Assembly: GCA_963693365.1 (NCBI GenBank)
Contig: CAVNZM010000012.1
Coordinates: forward strand, 6,696,001-6,760,000
Length of the DNA: 64,000 nt
Direction of reading: 5' to 3'
Origin: Amoebidium appalachense
Taxonomy: Eukaryota > Ichthyosporea
This document shows, in pieces, positions 17,596 through 52,571 of this stretch. Position 1 is the first letter of the stretch, and each line of letters opens with the position of its first letter. The translations under genes and the position numbers were made by a program. A model generated the notes under the pieces. The model saw only the letters and a list, made by a program, of their open reading frames with translations. It did not search any database and was not told the DNA's origin.

Positions 17596-17808
17596 CTAAC
17601 CTATACCACTCAGCCCCTTGTATAGTTCGTTGATCTTGTCAGGCGGCAGCTCAGCAACAGTGAATGTGCTCTGAAGATCCGAGAGAGTCGTTTGCTTTAA
17701 GATGTACGCACCGGTGGAAAAAACACAGTCTGCAACACGGCTAGAGACCGTGAAACGGGCTGCAACTGGGGCAACCCCTGAGAGACGCAACCAGAACTGT
17801 AGAGCCAT
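17596..17808 (-). CDS. candidate exon, unrecognised
   Basis: A 70-codon frame begins ATGGCTCTACAG right after an AG and includes VADCVFSTGAYILKQTTLSD and FTVAELPPDKINELYKGLSG, ending at TAG. It may be part of the gene at 16347-17413, but the splice phase to the 17413 exon does not match directly. The plus strand is also open here, so the strand is a judgement on composition. Confidence 0.35.
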   Translation of the reverse strand: MALQFWLRLSGVAPVAARFTVSSRVADCVFSTGAYILKQTTLSDLQSTFTVAELPPDKINELYKGLSGIG

Positions 17809-18270
17809 CTATGGTTCTTTCGAAGTTTCACATACAAAGGGCAGTTTGAAGAACATTGCAGAGTTAACGGGATGTTATCAATATCACCGTGGAGAAGAAT
17901 ATTTGTGTTAAGGCGTGCTGACAGCCAAAAGTCCTGTCGTTTTTTTTTTTTCTTTTTTCAACCTCGTTCTTCAATTTCAGACGAGTTTTCATGTTCGTGA
18001 TTCCTGGCGAATACGCTCAACTCTGGCCATCGGGTGAAAAAGTACCCAAATCCCGGTGCAAACTTTTTTTTAGAACTACTATGGAGCTCCTTACGGTCCC
18101 AAGGGCTTCACTTCAATCTCCATCCTTGCTCGCACCTACATAACATTTTGTAGTAGCATCTGCAATTACCATCTCTATTTATCATTATCATGCATCAAGG
18201 TCGAGACACTTGGCCATGGACAAATTTTGCCCAAGGCTTCGGTGTTCGGACTCACTTGGCTCACAGTTTT

Positions 18271-18321
18271 TGACATATACTAATCCGTCTCAGCAGATTA
18301 GCCTAAGTCTACGATCGAGAT

Positions 18322-18358
<37 letters not shown>

Positions 18359-19000
18359 GGCCCGGGTCCACAGATCATCAAGATCAAGTCCGGGGCCTCA
18401 AGATAGCTGTACAGCTGCGTGCATCTTGCCTCTGCCGGCGCAGGGCATTGGACCACGTCAGCCGGGACAGCCGTCCAATAGAATTCTAATTAGTGTGTAG
18501 GATAGATCGTAGGAGGACTTAGGAATGTGATTGTTCGGGCAGAAGCCCTTTTGTAAGTATTGGCAAGGTTAGATAGTGTATGTTGCCAAACGTATTTATA
18601 TATTTAAATGTAGAGGGAAAGGGGGGGGAGGGAGGGGGGGGGGAGGATAGTATGAAATGTAGATTTAGACTCTGCGGTGCCACTAGGGGGAGGGTGAGGG
18701 GTGAGACATGGATAAATATATTAGTTGAGTAGATCGACTTAGCTCGTGCAGGCGCACGATAAAAGTAGATCGGAATGTTTGGAATGTGGCATCGTAGGGG
18801 GCCAGGTGATGATGATCTTTGAGGGCACGGCCTTGATGGCCTCAGTCGTAACTTAGACTCATTCCGTACGGATCTAAGTTTGCCCGTCGGAGCCTGGTCT
18901 GAATAAACTTTACCGTTTTTCCGTACACGTTCGTTCCTTTTCGTGTGGGTACACTTAGTAGAGTGCCGCGTCTCTAGTACACATACATTAGGATACGACA
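18271..19000 (+). mobile_element. solo LTR with perfect 5 bp target duplication
   Basis: A 730 bp copy of the LTR at 3927-4644, in inverted orientation to it. It begins TGACATATAC and ends GGATACGACA, and is flanked by GTTTT at 18266-18270 and 19001-19005. No internal element sequence is present, so it arose by LTR-LTR recombination. Apart from poly(G) length (about 18324-18357) the two LTRs are almost the same, so both insertions are recent. Confidence 0.96.
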
Positions 19001-19881
19001 GTTTTCACTCGATATTTTCACAGAGCAACTAATATGAACGTTAGAACTAAAGAGGTGGAGACATGTTGTCGCTACACTATATCTGAAGAATAGGGAATAT
19101 ATGGTGGCGGAAAACAATAAAAAGAGCCGCCGTGGCTATCGCCATGCAGCTTTCTTCTATCTGGTTAGGCCATAAGGGTTATATAACCTAACGAGAAAAA
19201 AATAAGAGAAAGTATAAATTCAAACGGATTGAAACGAGGATCCTCTCAAAACACCTCACACTAGCCAATCAAAAACGGTTATTCTTCTAAACCCATCTTT
19301 TGTCCCACAATCAAGCATCCAAAAATTGATTCTCTGATAAAACCAATTACTTGACAGATCGGAGCAAGGGTGAACCCCCTTCAAAACGAACAAATCTTTC
19401 GCCTTTTACTAAAGATTTCCGTGGTGGGGGTTTTCAAGCCCACTTCACAATTTTGTTGTGGCCATACCCCGTACGGCTTCCCTTCAATTGTCGCTGAAAC
19501 CAAAAACTGCTGACCCCTACCCTCACAATTCCCTCATTGTCCACATTAGCGAAAGCATAGCGATTTCGCTCAGCACGGCCTTTGAAATTCTCGCACCTCG
19601 TCGTCCTTCCCGCTGTAAGGCTTCATTCACCTCTATGCGTGCTTCAGCCCAGTCGGTTCCACGATATGTCCCCACCTGATTCAGCCATGGGTATCGATGC
19701 CAACTCAGCCTGAGAGTCTGACGTGCATGACTTCCAGTTTCATAGTTGCGCAATTGCAATCGCCAAGTTGTGCAGGTGCAGCCCTTAAGGATACGGACCA
19801 CATTTTTTTTTAATGTATACTGTCTGTAAGCAGTTCGCGATATCCACGATATCCTAACCACCATTTGGTACATTTATTTAG
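19001..19881. other. no supported gene
   Basis: Ordinary-complexity sequence right of the solo LTR. A 116-codon minus frame at 19523-19873 has no family resemblance and no splice support. Confidence 0.4.
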
Positions 19882-20045
19882 GTTATCAAGGGCTCGTGTC
19901 AGCATTTCCAACATCATCCCGTCACTTCCCCACTTTATTAGAACTTCTTTTCGTTACTCAAGGCAAGCCTCAGGAATATGCAGAGGTAGAGATTAGACCG
20001 GATGGCCTCGTATCTGTGATATCTGTTATGCAAGAAGTACCGCAG
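19882..20045 (+). CDS. candidate internal exon, unrecognised
   Basis: An acceptor TTTATTTAG is followed by a 54-codon open stretch (LLELLFVTQGKPQEYAEVEI; RPDGLVSVISVMQEVPQ) and a donor at GTGTGC. Composition looks protein-like. No other exons of the gene are secured, and no family is recognised. Confidence 0.35.
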
Positions 20046-20288
20046 GTGTGCATACACACGTACTTTATTCACGTTCCCAGCAAAAACCCTTTCGTGCTTA
20101 TGCAAATATAAGTTGATTTCATAAAAGGTTCCAAAATCACTGTACCCTGCCTGCCTTTCCTAAATACACTATATTCCATGTCAAAGCTGTGTACTTGACC
20201 ACGCACGTGTCCATGTGTCAAGGAAAAGTGCACTAATTGCTGCATCATCTATATAGTTTCTCTCACCATGATCTGGAATACTACTATT

Positions 20289-20325
<37 letters not shown>

Positions 20326-21151
20326 ACCCCGGAGAACAAAAAGCACACACAAGCAAACACACGGGTGTGCACGTGCACACCACCACCATCAAACCACTGG
20401 GGGAAAAAAGGGGGTGGTATTTCCGAGGTTATGCACAATCCCCAAGCGTTGGATCCACCACGTGCAGGTGAGTCACTGTAGATAGGCACATTGCGCAAAC
20501 CCATTCATATCGAATTGCTAGCCTTGTCATGTGAAGTTTCAGACACATCCATGTATGGAACACTGAACCTCGTGCCGAGCTCCGGGCGTAGGGAAGGTGT
20601 CACAATCTCAACTATCCATCTTCACGGTGAGACCTGATGCGTAGACGGATGGGTGGCGTAATCGATGTCCTTGGACGGCAGGAAGTCATGATTGTGATGG
20701 TACCGGTGTCTTCTCATCTTTAAAAAAAAAAAAAAAAAAAAAAGGTCACAAACAGAAAGGCGTCATCCTGTAGATCAAATGAAAACTGATGGATTGAAGG
20801 GCAAAGAAAGGGAAAGGCAAGAGAGGGGAGAAACGGCGAAAAAGTGAGGTTGGGGTGACGTGGGGGTCTACGTGTGTGGGTTTCGGTGTGCAGTGGGGGA
20901 AGCACTTTATGAAACCAGGCGCTTGCATTGATGAAAAACGAAAAGGCAAGCCCCCCCCCCCCCCCCTCTCCCCCGGGGCATCACCCCGGTCTCTAATATA
21001 AATCAAGAATTACAGCTATTCCAGCTCGTAGTTAGTGTAGCATGCACACGAGGTTCACATCGACGAATTGCAGTACGAAAAACGAACCGAGCATATGCCC
21101 TGAAAAGTGTGCCCGGTGGTGGTGGTGGTGGTGGTGGTGGTTGGGGAGGGA

Positions 21152-21186
<35 letters not shown>
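20046..21186. other. low-complexity DNA between candidate exon and repeat elements
   Basis: Contains poly(C) at 20291-20325, poly(A) at 20721-20743, a GGT trinucleotide run (21115-21140) and poly(G) at about 21153-21186. No gene supported. Confidence 0.5.
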
Positions 21187-21188
<2 letters not shown>

Positions 21189-21322
21189 GAATGCGGAACA
21201 CGGTACGAAGTACATATGCACGACGAGAAGCATGGTGCAGGACACATGCTAAGGCAAACCTTCAAGTATGCAACATCAGCAATGTGCACAGTATGTGTCA
21301 TAAGCAGAGCTCATCTTCAGGG
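21187..21322 (-). repeat. poly(C)-flanked element, type B (E1)
   Basis: On the minus strand it ends ...TTCCGCATTCAA and runs into poly(C) (poly(G) on plus, 21153-21186). It carries the type B centre TGCATACTTGAAGGTTTGCC. Confidence 0.88.
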
Positions 21323-21373
21323 AGGGGCGGGGAGAGGGGGGGAGGGGAAGGGGGGGGGGGGGGGGGGGGGGGG

Positions 21374-21528
21374 TTGTGAAGTACACAAGAACAAACGGAT
21401 AACACGATGCAGAATGCAAGCCATACATAAAGAGTATGCATAATAAGCAGAGCCCATCCTCAGGGGGGGCCCACGTCATCCACAGTACCCGAGTTTCGAC
21501 CTATTCCCCTCGTTAACGAAACCCAACT

Positions 21529-21529
<1 letters not shown>
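21374..21529 (-). repeat. poly(C)-flanked element, type A (E2)
   Basis: On the minus strand it starts next to poly(C) (plus poly(G) 21530-21577), begins GAGTTGGGTTTCGTTAACGA, and ends ...GTGTACTTCACAAC before another poly(C) run. Its 3' tail is slightly shortened compared with other copies. Confidence 0.9.
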
Positions 21530-21578
<49 letters not shown>

Positions 21579-21799
21579 GGAGGAGAAGGGGGCAGAGTTT
21601 ACACTTGAACTTGACATGAGAAATGTTCATATGAACGATAAAGGTGAAGGAGAAGACCGGAAGAGAGGGGGGCTATGGAGCAGCAGGCAGCAAAAGCATG
21701 CAGCCATCAGTCAGATCTAGACCAAACATAGAATTACTCCATTAAATCATAAAAAAATCAAAAACTAACATTTCAAAACTAAAAAGGCCACACCTTAAA

Positions 21800-26409
<4,610 letters not shown>

Positions 26410-27191
26410 CTTTGGGGTTTTTTAAAATTTGGGTCTAGTTACAGACTAAGCATAACTGCACAACTAAGTCTATCGGCACACAAAACGTGATCTTTTATAA
26501 CGACCTAGCCTATTGCAAGTACATTTGGCTTCCACTGAGAGGGTGTGTTTCCAGACATGCCTGAGCTATTGCAACACAACTAAGCACACTAGACCCATCG
26601 ATGCTATATTACTGACGTATCCTAATCCTGATTGAATGACGCGAAGAACATTAACCCGAAAGGCCCATCATCGGCTTCGCTATTTGCAAACTTGGCCCTC
26701 CCTTGTCAGCCAGCTGTCAGCTGTGTTCTTTGTCCGAGTCTCCCAAACTTCAAGAACGATTCCCTGACGTCATAACGGACCCGAAACTATGACGAAGAGT
26801 ATGTAGTATCCGAAAATGACGTCATACTTTGGGCCGGGATCAAGTCTGATTCTGGCAGGCAGCTCGCACACCGTTGAACACACACACGTATTGTAGGCTG
26901 AAGGGTGGCGTAAACGAAGAACTTGCTCGAGTGATAGCTTCACTACTATTGTTCATGCTGTCGAGTTTGAGTGCTGAGTTTTATCGTTTGCGCTGCCCCC
27001 AAGCATTCAACCTTTGTGCGATAATACCTGAGCTCTTTTAACATCTAACCTTTAGGCACCAAGCAATTCGTAATCCACCCACAAGCCCACAACCTATCCA
27101 TTCCCCCACTTTCATGTCATCGGGAGGTTTGTGTCTGTCGCACACACATCGTTTAAGCTTGGAGAGCAAATAGTGAAATGAAAAGACGAAG
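26410..27191. promoter_or_regulatory. divergent promoter of BLOC1S1 (-) and helical-repeat gene (+)
   Basis: The two start codons face away from each other across 782 bp of complex, repeat-free sequence, which is rare in this window. Two perfect palindromes TGACGTCA lie at 26765-26772 and 26817-26824, 52 bp apart, matching the CRE/ATF-type bZIP site. That they act as bidirectional promoter elements is inference. Confidence 0.55.
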
Positions 27192-43856
<16,665 letters not shown>

Positions 43857-43975
43857 TCGAGTGGGGGGGGGGTGTTGTGTTTTGGTTGTTTCTTTCTGTC
43901 TTCTTCGGTCCTTTCTTATCTTTTTTCTTTTTTGCCCCTTTGTTCTTAATTTTTATTTATATTTTTTTTTGTGTG

Positions 43976-44029
<54 letters not shown>

Positions 44030-44394
44030 ATGTGCATGTGTTGGGGGGGGGTAGGTGCTGTTTGGTTAGGTTCTGTTGGTTTAAGTTTTTCTTATTTTCC
44101 CTTTTCTGTGTGCACACGGAAAAGGATGTTTTTCCCCTGAAGACTATTCAGTTGCACGCCGTGTTTCCTGAAATTTAAACTTGTTATTACTTCCAAGTCA
44201 GACGTTTTCCTTTTTATCTATGAATGTGTGAAAGTAAGGATCGTAGAATGGAACGTAGAAGGACCTTTATTAGGTATAGCAAACAAGCAACGATGTGGGC
44301 CTGAAAGGTTTGCTGTGCCGTTTATCTGTATGTAGAATCCCTCCTCCCCCCCTCAAACACACACACGCACACACACACACATACAAACACACAC

Positions 44395-44432
<38 letters not shown>

Positions 44433-44707
44433 GTACACACACACACACCCGTACACACACGTACACAAACGTGTACACACGCACCCTAATCTGGTCTCCC
44501 CCAACAATGCCATATATATGCCATATATATGTGTGGATGTTAACACATGGATGTCTATGTACATGAATGCATATCTCTGTGAGGCTGATATGAATGTATG
44601 AAAGCAGACAGCCAGCTGTGGCCGGAGTCATGCAACATTACTGCATGAAACAATGTCTCGTGCGCTTATGTGAAAATGGCGGCCTAGTCCAAGTTGCTGC
44701 GCGACAC

Positions 44708-44752
<45 letters not shown>

Positions 44753-45082
44753 CGTGCGTGTGTGTGTGTCTGCGTGTGTGTGTGTGTGCTTGCGTGCATG
44801 TGTGTGTGAGACAGGTTTGCACCTGCACCAGGATCCTGACCCCCCCCCCCCCCCCCTCCGGCCGGCCCTCTCGCAAAACAACAACAAACTACACAAACAT
44901 ATGCACGTACTGGGACACGCGTGCGCACACACGTACGGGGGAAACCCAGACTGAGTACACATGCGCAGTTAATTATTACTGTACTTTCGCATGCAGACAA
45001 TTGAGGAACACCGGTACCATTAGGTGCTCATATATGCCGCATGTGTACAGCCAAATAATCGTCCGGCCGTGCACACCTCCCA

Positions 45083-45125
<43 letters not shown>

Positions 45126-45402
45126 CTCCTCGAGACCCCCGTTTTGCACTTTGCAAGATCTAAGTTATCGTTGATCATTGGCATTTCATAGCTAATTTCA
45201 CCCACAGATTGCTGTGTTTTTATTGGTCGATACATAACAGGCAACAGCATGAAGAAAACCCATTCAATTAATTTCAGATCCATACATGTTACGTGTACAT
45301 CGAGTCTTACGGTTACACCGATATTTACAACGGTCCAAGTATACATACTTTAGATCGAAACCGGTTCGATCGCATCACCCATATAAGGAAACTGTGCAAA
45401 AC
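43857..45402. other. intergenic DNA between helical-repeat gene and zinc-finger gene
   Basis: Holds a (TG)n tract (43977-44028), where the tandem duplication probably begins, CA repeats (44358-44460), TG repeats (44710-44805) and poly(C) at 45085-45124. The sequence from about 44100 onward is repeated with changes from about 51040 onward. No gene seen. Confidence 0.7.
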
Positions 45403-47489
45403 CTAAGAAAGGTCCCCCTGCGTATGGTATATTCTCACATGTCTCTTCAATAACACTTTCCGAGTGAACCTCTTCCCGCACCCTTCCTGCGTGCACGCGT
45501 ACGGCTTCTCCCCCGTGTGCTTGCGCATGTGCATAGTCAGATAGTGTCGGCTGAGAAAACACATATTGCACCCGTCATACGTGCAATAAAACATGTCACC
45601 CGTGTGTGTGCGTGTGTGCGAATATAAAGAGAGAGCATGTCTAAACTTTTTCTCGCATCCCTCAAACGTGCAATCGAACAACTTGTCCCCTGCATGTGCC
45701 TCGAGAATGTGCGTGTCCAAATCGTCTCGGTTTCTTAACCTACTCTTGCAACCCCCCACAAGGCACGGAATAGTTTCATGTTTTACCAAATGGGAATCCA
45801 ACAACCCACTGCTCGGAAAACGTTTGTTACATCCGGGAAAGGTACATTCAAACCGGGATTCGGAATTTTTTTTGAATTTTGCCTGTGAAGGAGTACTACT
45901 AGGAGTAGAATCATCCGCACTCAAAATCTGCATGCTATCGAAGGTAACGCGTCTGTGCACCCGTAAATGATACTTGAGCGACGATGAATCCACAAAAGAT
46001 GCCCCACACCCTTCGTATATGCACGTGTGCCTCTCCCCACTATGTTCTTTTCTCTCGTGCGCTCGCAAATTCTTATTCGCCGAAAACCTCGCCCCACACC
46101 CGTCGTGGGTGCACGAAAACGGTTTTTCTCCCTGGTGTTTGGTTCGTACATGCTCCTCTAACAGACGCGCGAACACAAACCCCTTTCCGCATTGCGGTTC
46201 TGTGCACATAAACTGCCGTTCGCCCGTATGTTTCGCCATGTGTCTCTTAAACCCATCCGCACGTACGAACCTCTGCCCGCATCCGGCGTACGTGCAAACA
46301 TGTGGACACTCCCCGGTGTGCTCTCTCCGTTCGTGCACACGCAGTCCGCTCGTCGTAGTGAAGCTCCACTCGCACCCCGCATACGGGCACTTGTACGGTT
46401 TCTCCCTTGTGTGCGTTCTCTCGTGAACCGTCAGGTGACCCTTCTGTGTAAACTTCCTCCCGCACACTCCACAGGTAAACGGTTTTTCACCGGTGTGCAC
46501 GCGTACGTGTTTCTTCAGATCACCTGTACCTTTGAATGTCTTTCCGCACCCATCCCACGTACATATGAGTTTCAAAATATCGTCCGTTGTCGATTGCTTG
46601 TCGCCTCGAATGTCGCAAAGTTCGCCCGCCTGTGTGTTTTCCCCTGCCCCCTCACCCGTGTGTTCATCTCTCACATGCACCGCGAGTAAATTTTTGTTCT
46701 CGAACATTCTCCCGCACCCCTGGCGGGAACAGGCAAACTTTTGCCTCCACACGTGCACTCGCTCGTGTGCTTTTAAATGGCTGAGGCAAATAAACCCTTT
46801 TCCGCAGGTCGGCTCGGTGCACATAAACGGCCATATCCCAGTATGAGTCGGTATGTGTTTCTTGAGACCGTTATAGGAAACAAACTGCCTTCCACACCCC
46901 GGGAATGTGCAAACGTGCGGTGTTTCTTCCTCATGATCTGTCCTCTTGTGCAGAATTAGGTGGTGTTTATCGATAAAATCGCTCTCGCACCCCTCATAAG
47001 GACACTTGTACGGCCGTTCGTTGGTGTGTGTTCTCACGTGGATCTGAAGAGATCTCTTATGCCAAAAAGGTCTGCCGCACGTGTCGCAGGAAAACGGGAT
47101 AACGACACTGTGCGTTTGCATGTGTTGTTCCAAACAGAAATTGGTTGGGAAACTCTTACCGCAACCGTCCCACGGGCACACCTTTCCTGGTTTGTTCGGC
47201 GCATTGTTCGTTGCGGCATGTGTGTCGTGTTCCTGTTCGTGTTCGTTTTCCGCGTGCACATGCGGTGTGGTGGTGCTTGTTGTTAGCTGTGGGTTGGTGG
47301 TGGTTTTTGAGGCTGTGGGGGCATCTTGCGTGGGTGGGTCGACCGGCGCCATTTCCTGTAAAAGGATTGCAATTTAGTCTCTGCAGTATCTTTGATCTCA
47401 AACCTTATGTCAAAAAGTTAGGTGGCTAGGAGAAGGGCAAGGCTAGGCAATGCCCCCCCCCCCCCCCCCCCCCCCCCCTCCTTTACCCC

Positions 47490-47521
<32 letters not shown>

Positions 47522-47902
47522 TGGGGGGGGTGGGAGGCAGGGGGAAAAGGGCAAGGAGGTAGAGGGAGGGGGGGCTTTGGGCAAACGAGAGAAAGAGAGA
47601 GAGAGAGAGACACACAGAGAGAGACAGAGAGCGAGACAGAGAGAGAGAGGAGGGGAGGGAGAGAGAGAGAGAGAGAGGTGTGTGTGTGTGTGTGTGTGAC
47701 GAGTGCAACGCACGTATGTGTTTCAACGAAGAGAAGGGGTGGGGTGGGAGGGGGGGAGATGGAGACGGGTGAGAGAGAATGTGTGCTTAATGCTTTCTGT
47801 TCGGCGTTTCCCTCGTTACAAGCCGATCCCACGCCTGTGTATGAGTGTGTGTGTGTGTTCTGTATGATTTTATGCGCGCGCGTACCTGTGTGTTGTGTGT
47901 GT

Positions 47903-47939
<37 letters not shown>

Positions 47940-47943
47940 GTAT

Positions 47944-47975
<32 letters not shown>

Positions 47976-48352
47976 CTCTGTGTGTGTGTCTGTGTGTGCG
48001 CGTGTGCGCGTGTGTGCGTGCGCGCGTGTGTGCGTGCGCGCGCGTGTGTGTGTGTGCGTGTGCGTGTGTGTGTGTGTGTATGTGTCACGTATGTGCGTGT
48101 CTGTGTGTTTGTGTGTGTGTGTGCGTGCGCAGGTTTGTGCGTGCATGTGCGTGTGCGAATGTGTTGGGTGTGCGCGTGTATGCGTGCGTGCGTGTGTGCG
48201 TGCTTGCTTGCTTTGGGTTTTTTGGAGGGGAGAAGAGGAGGTGGGGGGCGGGGGGTGGTGGGGAGGGGGGGGGGGGGGGGGGGGGTTGCTACCACATCTT
48301 CGTCAGCAGGATTGGCTTTACGCCGACTCGCTGATCTCGTTTTTGGAGGCAT
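45403..48352 (-). CDS. C2H2 zinc-finger protein, 18 fingers (TFIIIA-like)
   Basis: Two exons: 48352-48293 (MPPKTRSASRRKANPADEDV, donor GTAGCA) and 47355-45403 (acceptor TTTTACAG, stop TAG), joined in phase 0 for 670 residues. The same arrangement in the right unit supports it. After a Thr/Pro/Glu-rich linker come 18 fingers, mostly of the C-x4-C-x12-H-x3/4-H form used by TFIIIA, for example CPWDGCGKSFPTNFCLEQH, CTEPTCGKGFICLSHLKAH and CTQEGCGKRFTRKVLLKRH. Fingers 1-6 and 7-12 correspond one to one, including one short C-x2-C finger in the second place of each set. Expected role: DNA or RNA binding in the nucleus; the target is unknown. It is divergent with the prefoldin fragment 457 bp away. 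Confidence 0.88.
47497..48285 (-). repeat. CA/CT/poly(C) intron of the zinc-finger gene
   Basis: The intron 48292-47356 is almost wholly simple repeats: TG at 47497-47520, GA at 47585-47677, TG/TGCG at 47845-48190 and poly(G) at 48267-48285 (plus-strand view). Confidence 0.9.
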
Positions 48353-48808
48353 CCCGAATGGCACGTGTTCATGTGCTGTGAATGCTATGAAACCCCTTTG
48401 TGTTTTTCTTGCCTAAGGTTTGCCATTCTGGTGTTACTCACACGGCAGTACTACCCTAAACCTAAGTGCCGATCGTGAGTGCAAGCTAACAGAAACTGAG
48501 TGAGAGCAAAAGGAAGACGCGGGCGGGATGGGTTGGGTATCAGTGGCGCTGAGTGAGGACAGATTGATGGCATGTATTGCCTTCCTCGAAAGTAGCATTC
48601 CTCGTTTATGTGCAGTCAATAGCGACTAAAGAGAAATCTTCCTCGGATCGGTATTGCAGTCCTCGAACATGGCAAACTCTGTTATCTGCAGTACTGTATC
48701 GAGGGTTTGGCGCCAGCCCAAAAGTCTCAGTGCTTTTTTTGTAAAATCTTTGGCACCGTTTTTTTTTCGCTTCTATTTTCATGCACGCCAGAGTGCGGAG
48801 AATTCATA
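48353..48808. promoter_or_regulatory. divergent promoter region, left unit
   Basis: Complex sequence of 456 bp between the zinc-finger start (-) and the prefoldin exon 1 start (+). It has a counterpart at 56408-56990 with shared stretches near both genes (for example TATCGAGGGTTTGGCGCCAG). Confidence 0.5.
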
Positions 48809-50917
<2,109 letters not shown>

Positions 50918-51298
50918 TGTGCGTGTGCGTGCGTGCGTGCGTGCGTGCGTGCGTGTGTGCGTGCGTGCGTGCGTGTGTGTGTGTTTTAGGGGGGAGGGGG
51001 GAGGCCTTTGGTCAGTTTATAATTCTCCTTTTGGCTATTTTCTGTCTATTCACTGAAAGGGAGTTTTATGTTTCTGAAGATGCTGGCAGTTGCAAGAGTT
51101 TCCTGAAAGTTGTGTCATTACGTCCAAGCCACACACCGTCTTTTTTTCATGTATGAATGTATCAAAGTAATAATCGTAGTATGGAATGTATTTGACTGAC
51201 CTATCTTAGGTATAGCAAACAAGCAACGATGTGAGCCTGAAAGGCATGCCTGTACGTGCTGTTTATCTGAATGTAGCTTGATCCCCCCTCCCCCCCCC

Positions 51299-51329
<31 letters not shown>

Positions 51330-51349
51330 ACACACACACCACCTAACCC

Positions 51350-51420
<71 letters not shown>

Positions 51421-51845
51421 ACACACACACATTCACACACACAAACACCACACCCCACACACACACACACACACGTGCGCGCGCACACACACACGCACAC
51501 ACACACACTCAAGTACACACGTGTACACGTCTGCACCCAAATCCGGTCGCTCCCAACAATGCCATATGTATCTGTTGGAGGTGTATGTGTACGAATTCAT
51601 GTCTCCGTGAGGCTGATATTAATGAATGACAGCAGACGGCTAACTGTGGCCGGAATCATGCAACACTATTGCATGAAACAATGTCTCGGGCGCTTATGTG
51701 AAAACTGCAGCGGCAGTCTAATAGTTTGCACGCTGCGTGTGTGCTCGTGTGTGTGTGTGTTTCTGTGTGTGTGTGTACCACGGTGACTGTGTATGTGCTT
51801 GCCTGCATGTGTGTGCGTAACAGGTTTGCACCAGGATCCTGACTG

Positions 51846-51912
<67 letters not shown>

Positions 51913-52250
51913 ACAACAAACACACCACACACGCGCACTGGCACATATGCATGCACGCACGTACCCGCACCAGGGGCCGGGAAACCCAGAGTGTACACAT
52001 GCGCAGTAATTACGTACATGTAGACAATTATATTGCGGAACACGTTAAGGTGCTCATGTGCATGTGACACGTCCGTACGTGTACACCTCTCCACCCCCCC
52101 CCCGCCCCCCTCCTGGGCCCGCCTTGAGCCTGGGCCCGCCCTGAGGATGGGCTCTGCTTATTATGCATACTCTTTATGTATGGTTAAATTTGCATTCTGC
52201 ATCGTGTTATCGATGTTTTTCTTGTGTACTTCGTACTTTATGACGCATTC

Positions 52251-52299
<49 letters not shown>

Positions 52300-52571
52300 C
52301 GGGCCGGGGAGCCCGTTTTGCGATCTGCAAGACCTCAGTCACCGTGATCAATCTGGCATTATATAGCCAATATCACCAACGGATTGCTGTGTTTTTATTG
52401 GTCGATTCACAACAGGCAACATCATGGATCTGAAATTTTTACGTTTATAATATCGAGTCTTACGGTTACACCGATATTTACAAAGCCCCAAGTATACATA
52501 CTTAATATTATTATTGGGTTAGATCGAAACCGGTTCGATCGCATCACCCATATAAGGAAACTGTGCAAAAC
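50918..52571. other. intergenic part of right duplication unit
   Basis: Begins with TGCG repeats, then parallels 44100-45400: CA tracts (51317-51500), TGCATGAAACAATGTCTCG (51671), poly(C) (51847-51879) and the element E12 in poly(C). No gene seen. Confidence 0.65.
52111..52252 (+). repeat. poly(C)-flanked element, 5'-truncated (E12), absent from the left unit
   Basis: Begins TCCTGGGCCCGCCTTGAGCC after C-rich sequence, contains GGATGGGCTCTGCTTATTAT, and ends TATGACGCATTCAA before poly(C) at 52253-52296. The equivalent place in the left unit (45085-45124) is an uninterrupted poly(C) tract, while the sequences beyond it (CCCGTTTTGC, then CAAGA) align in both units. Confidence 0.93.
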
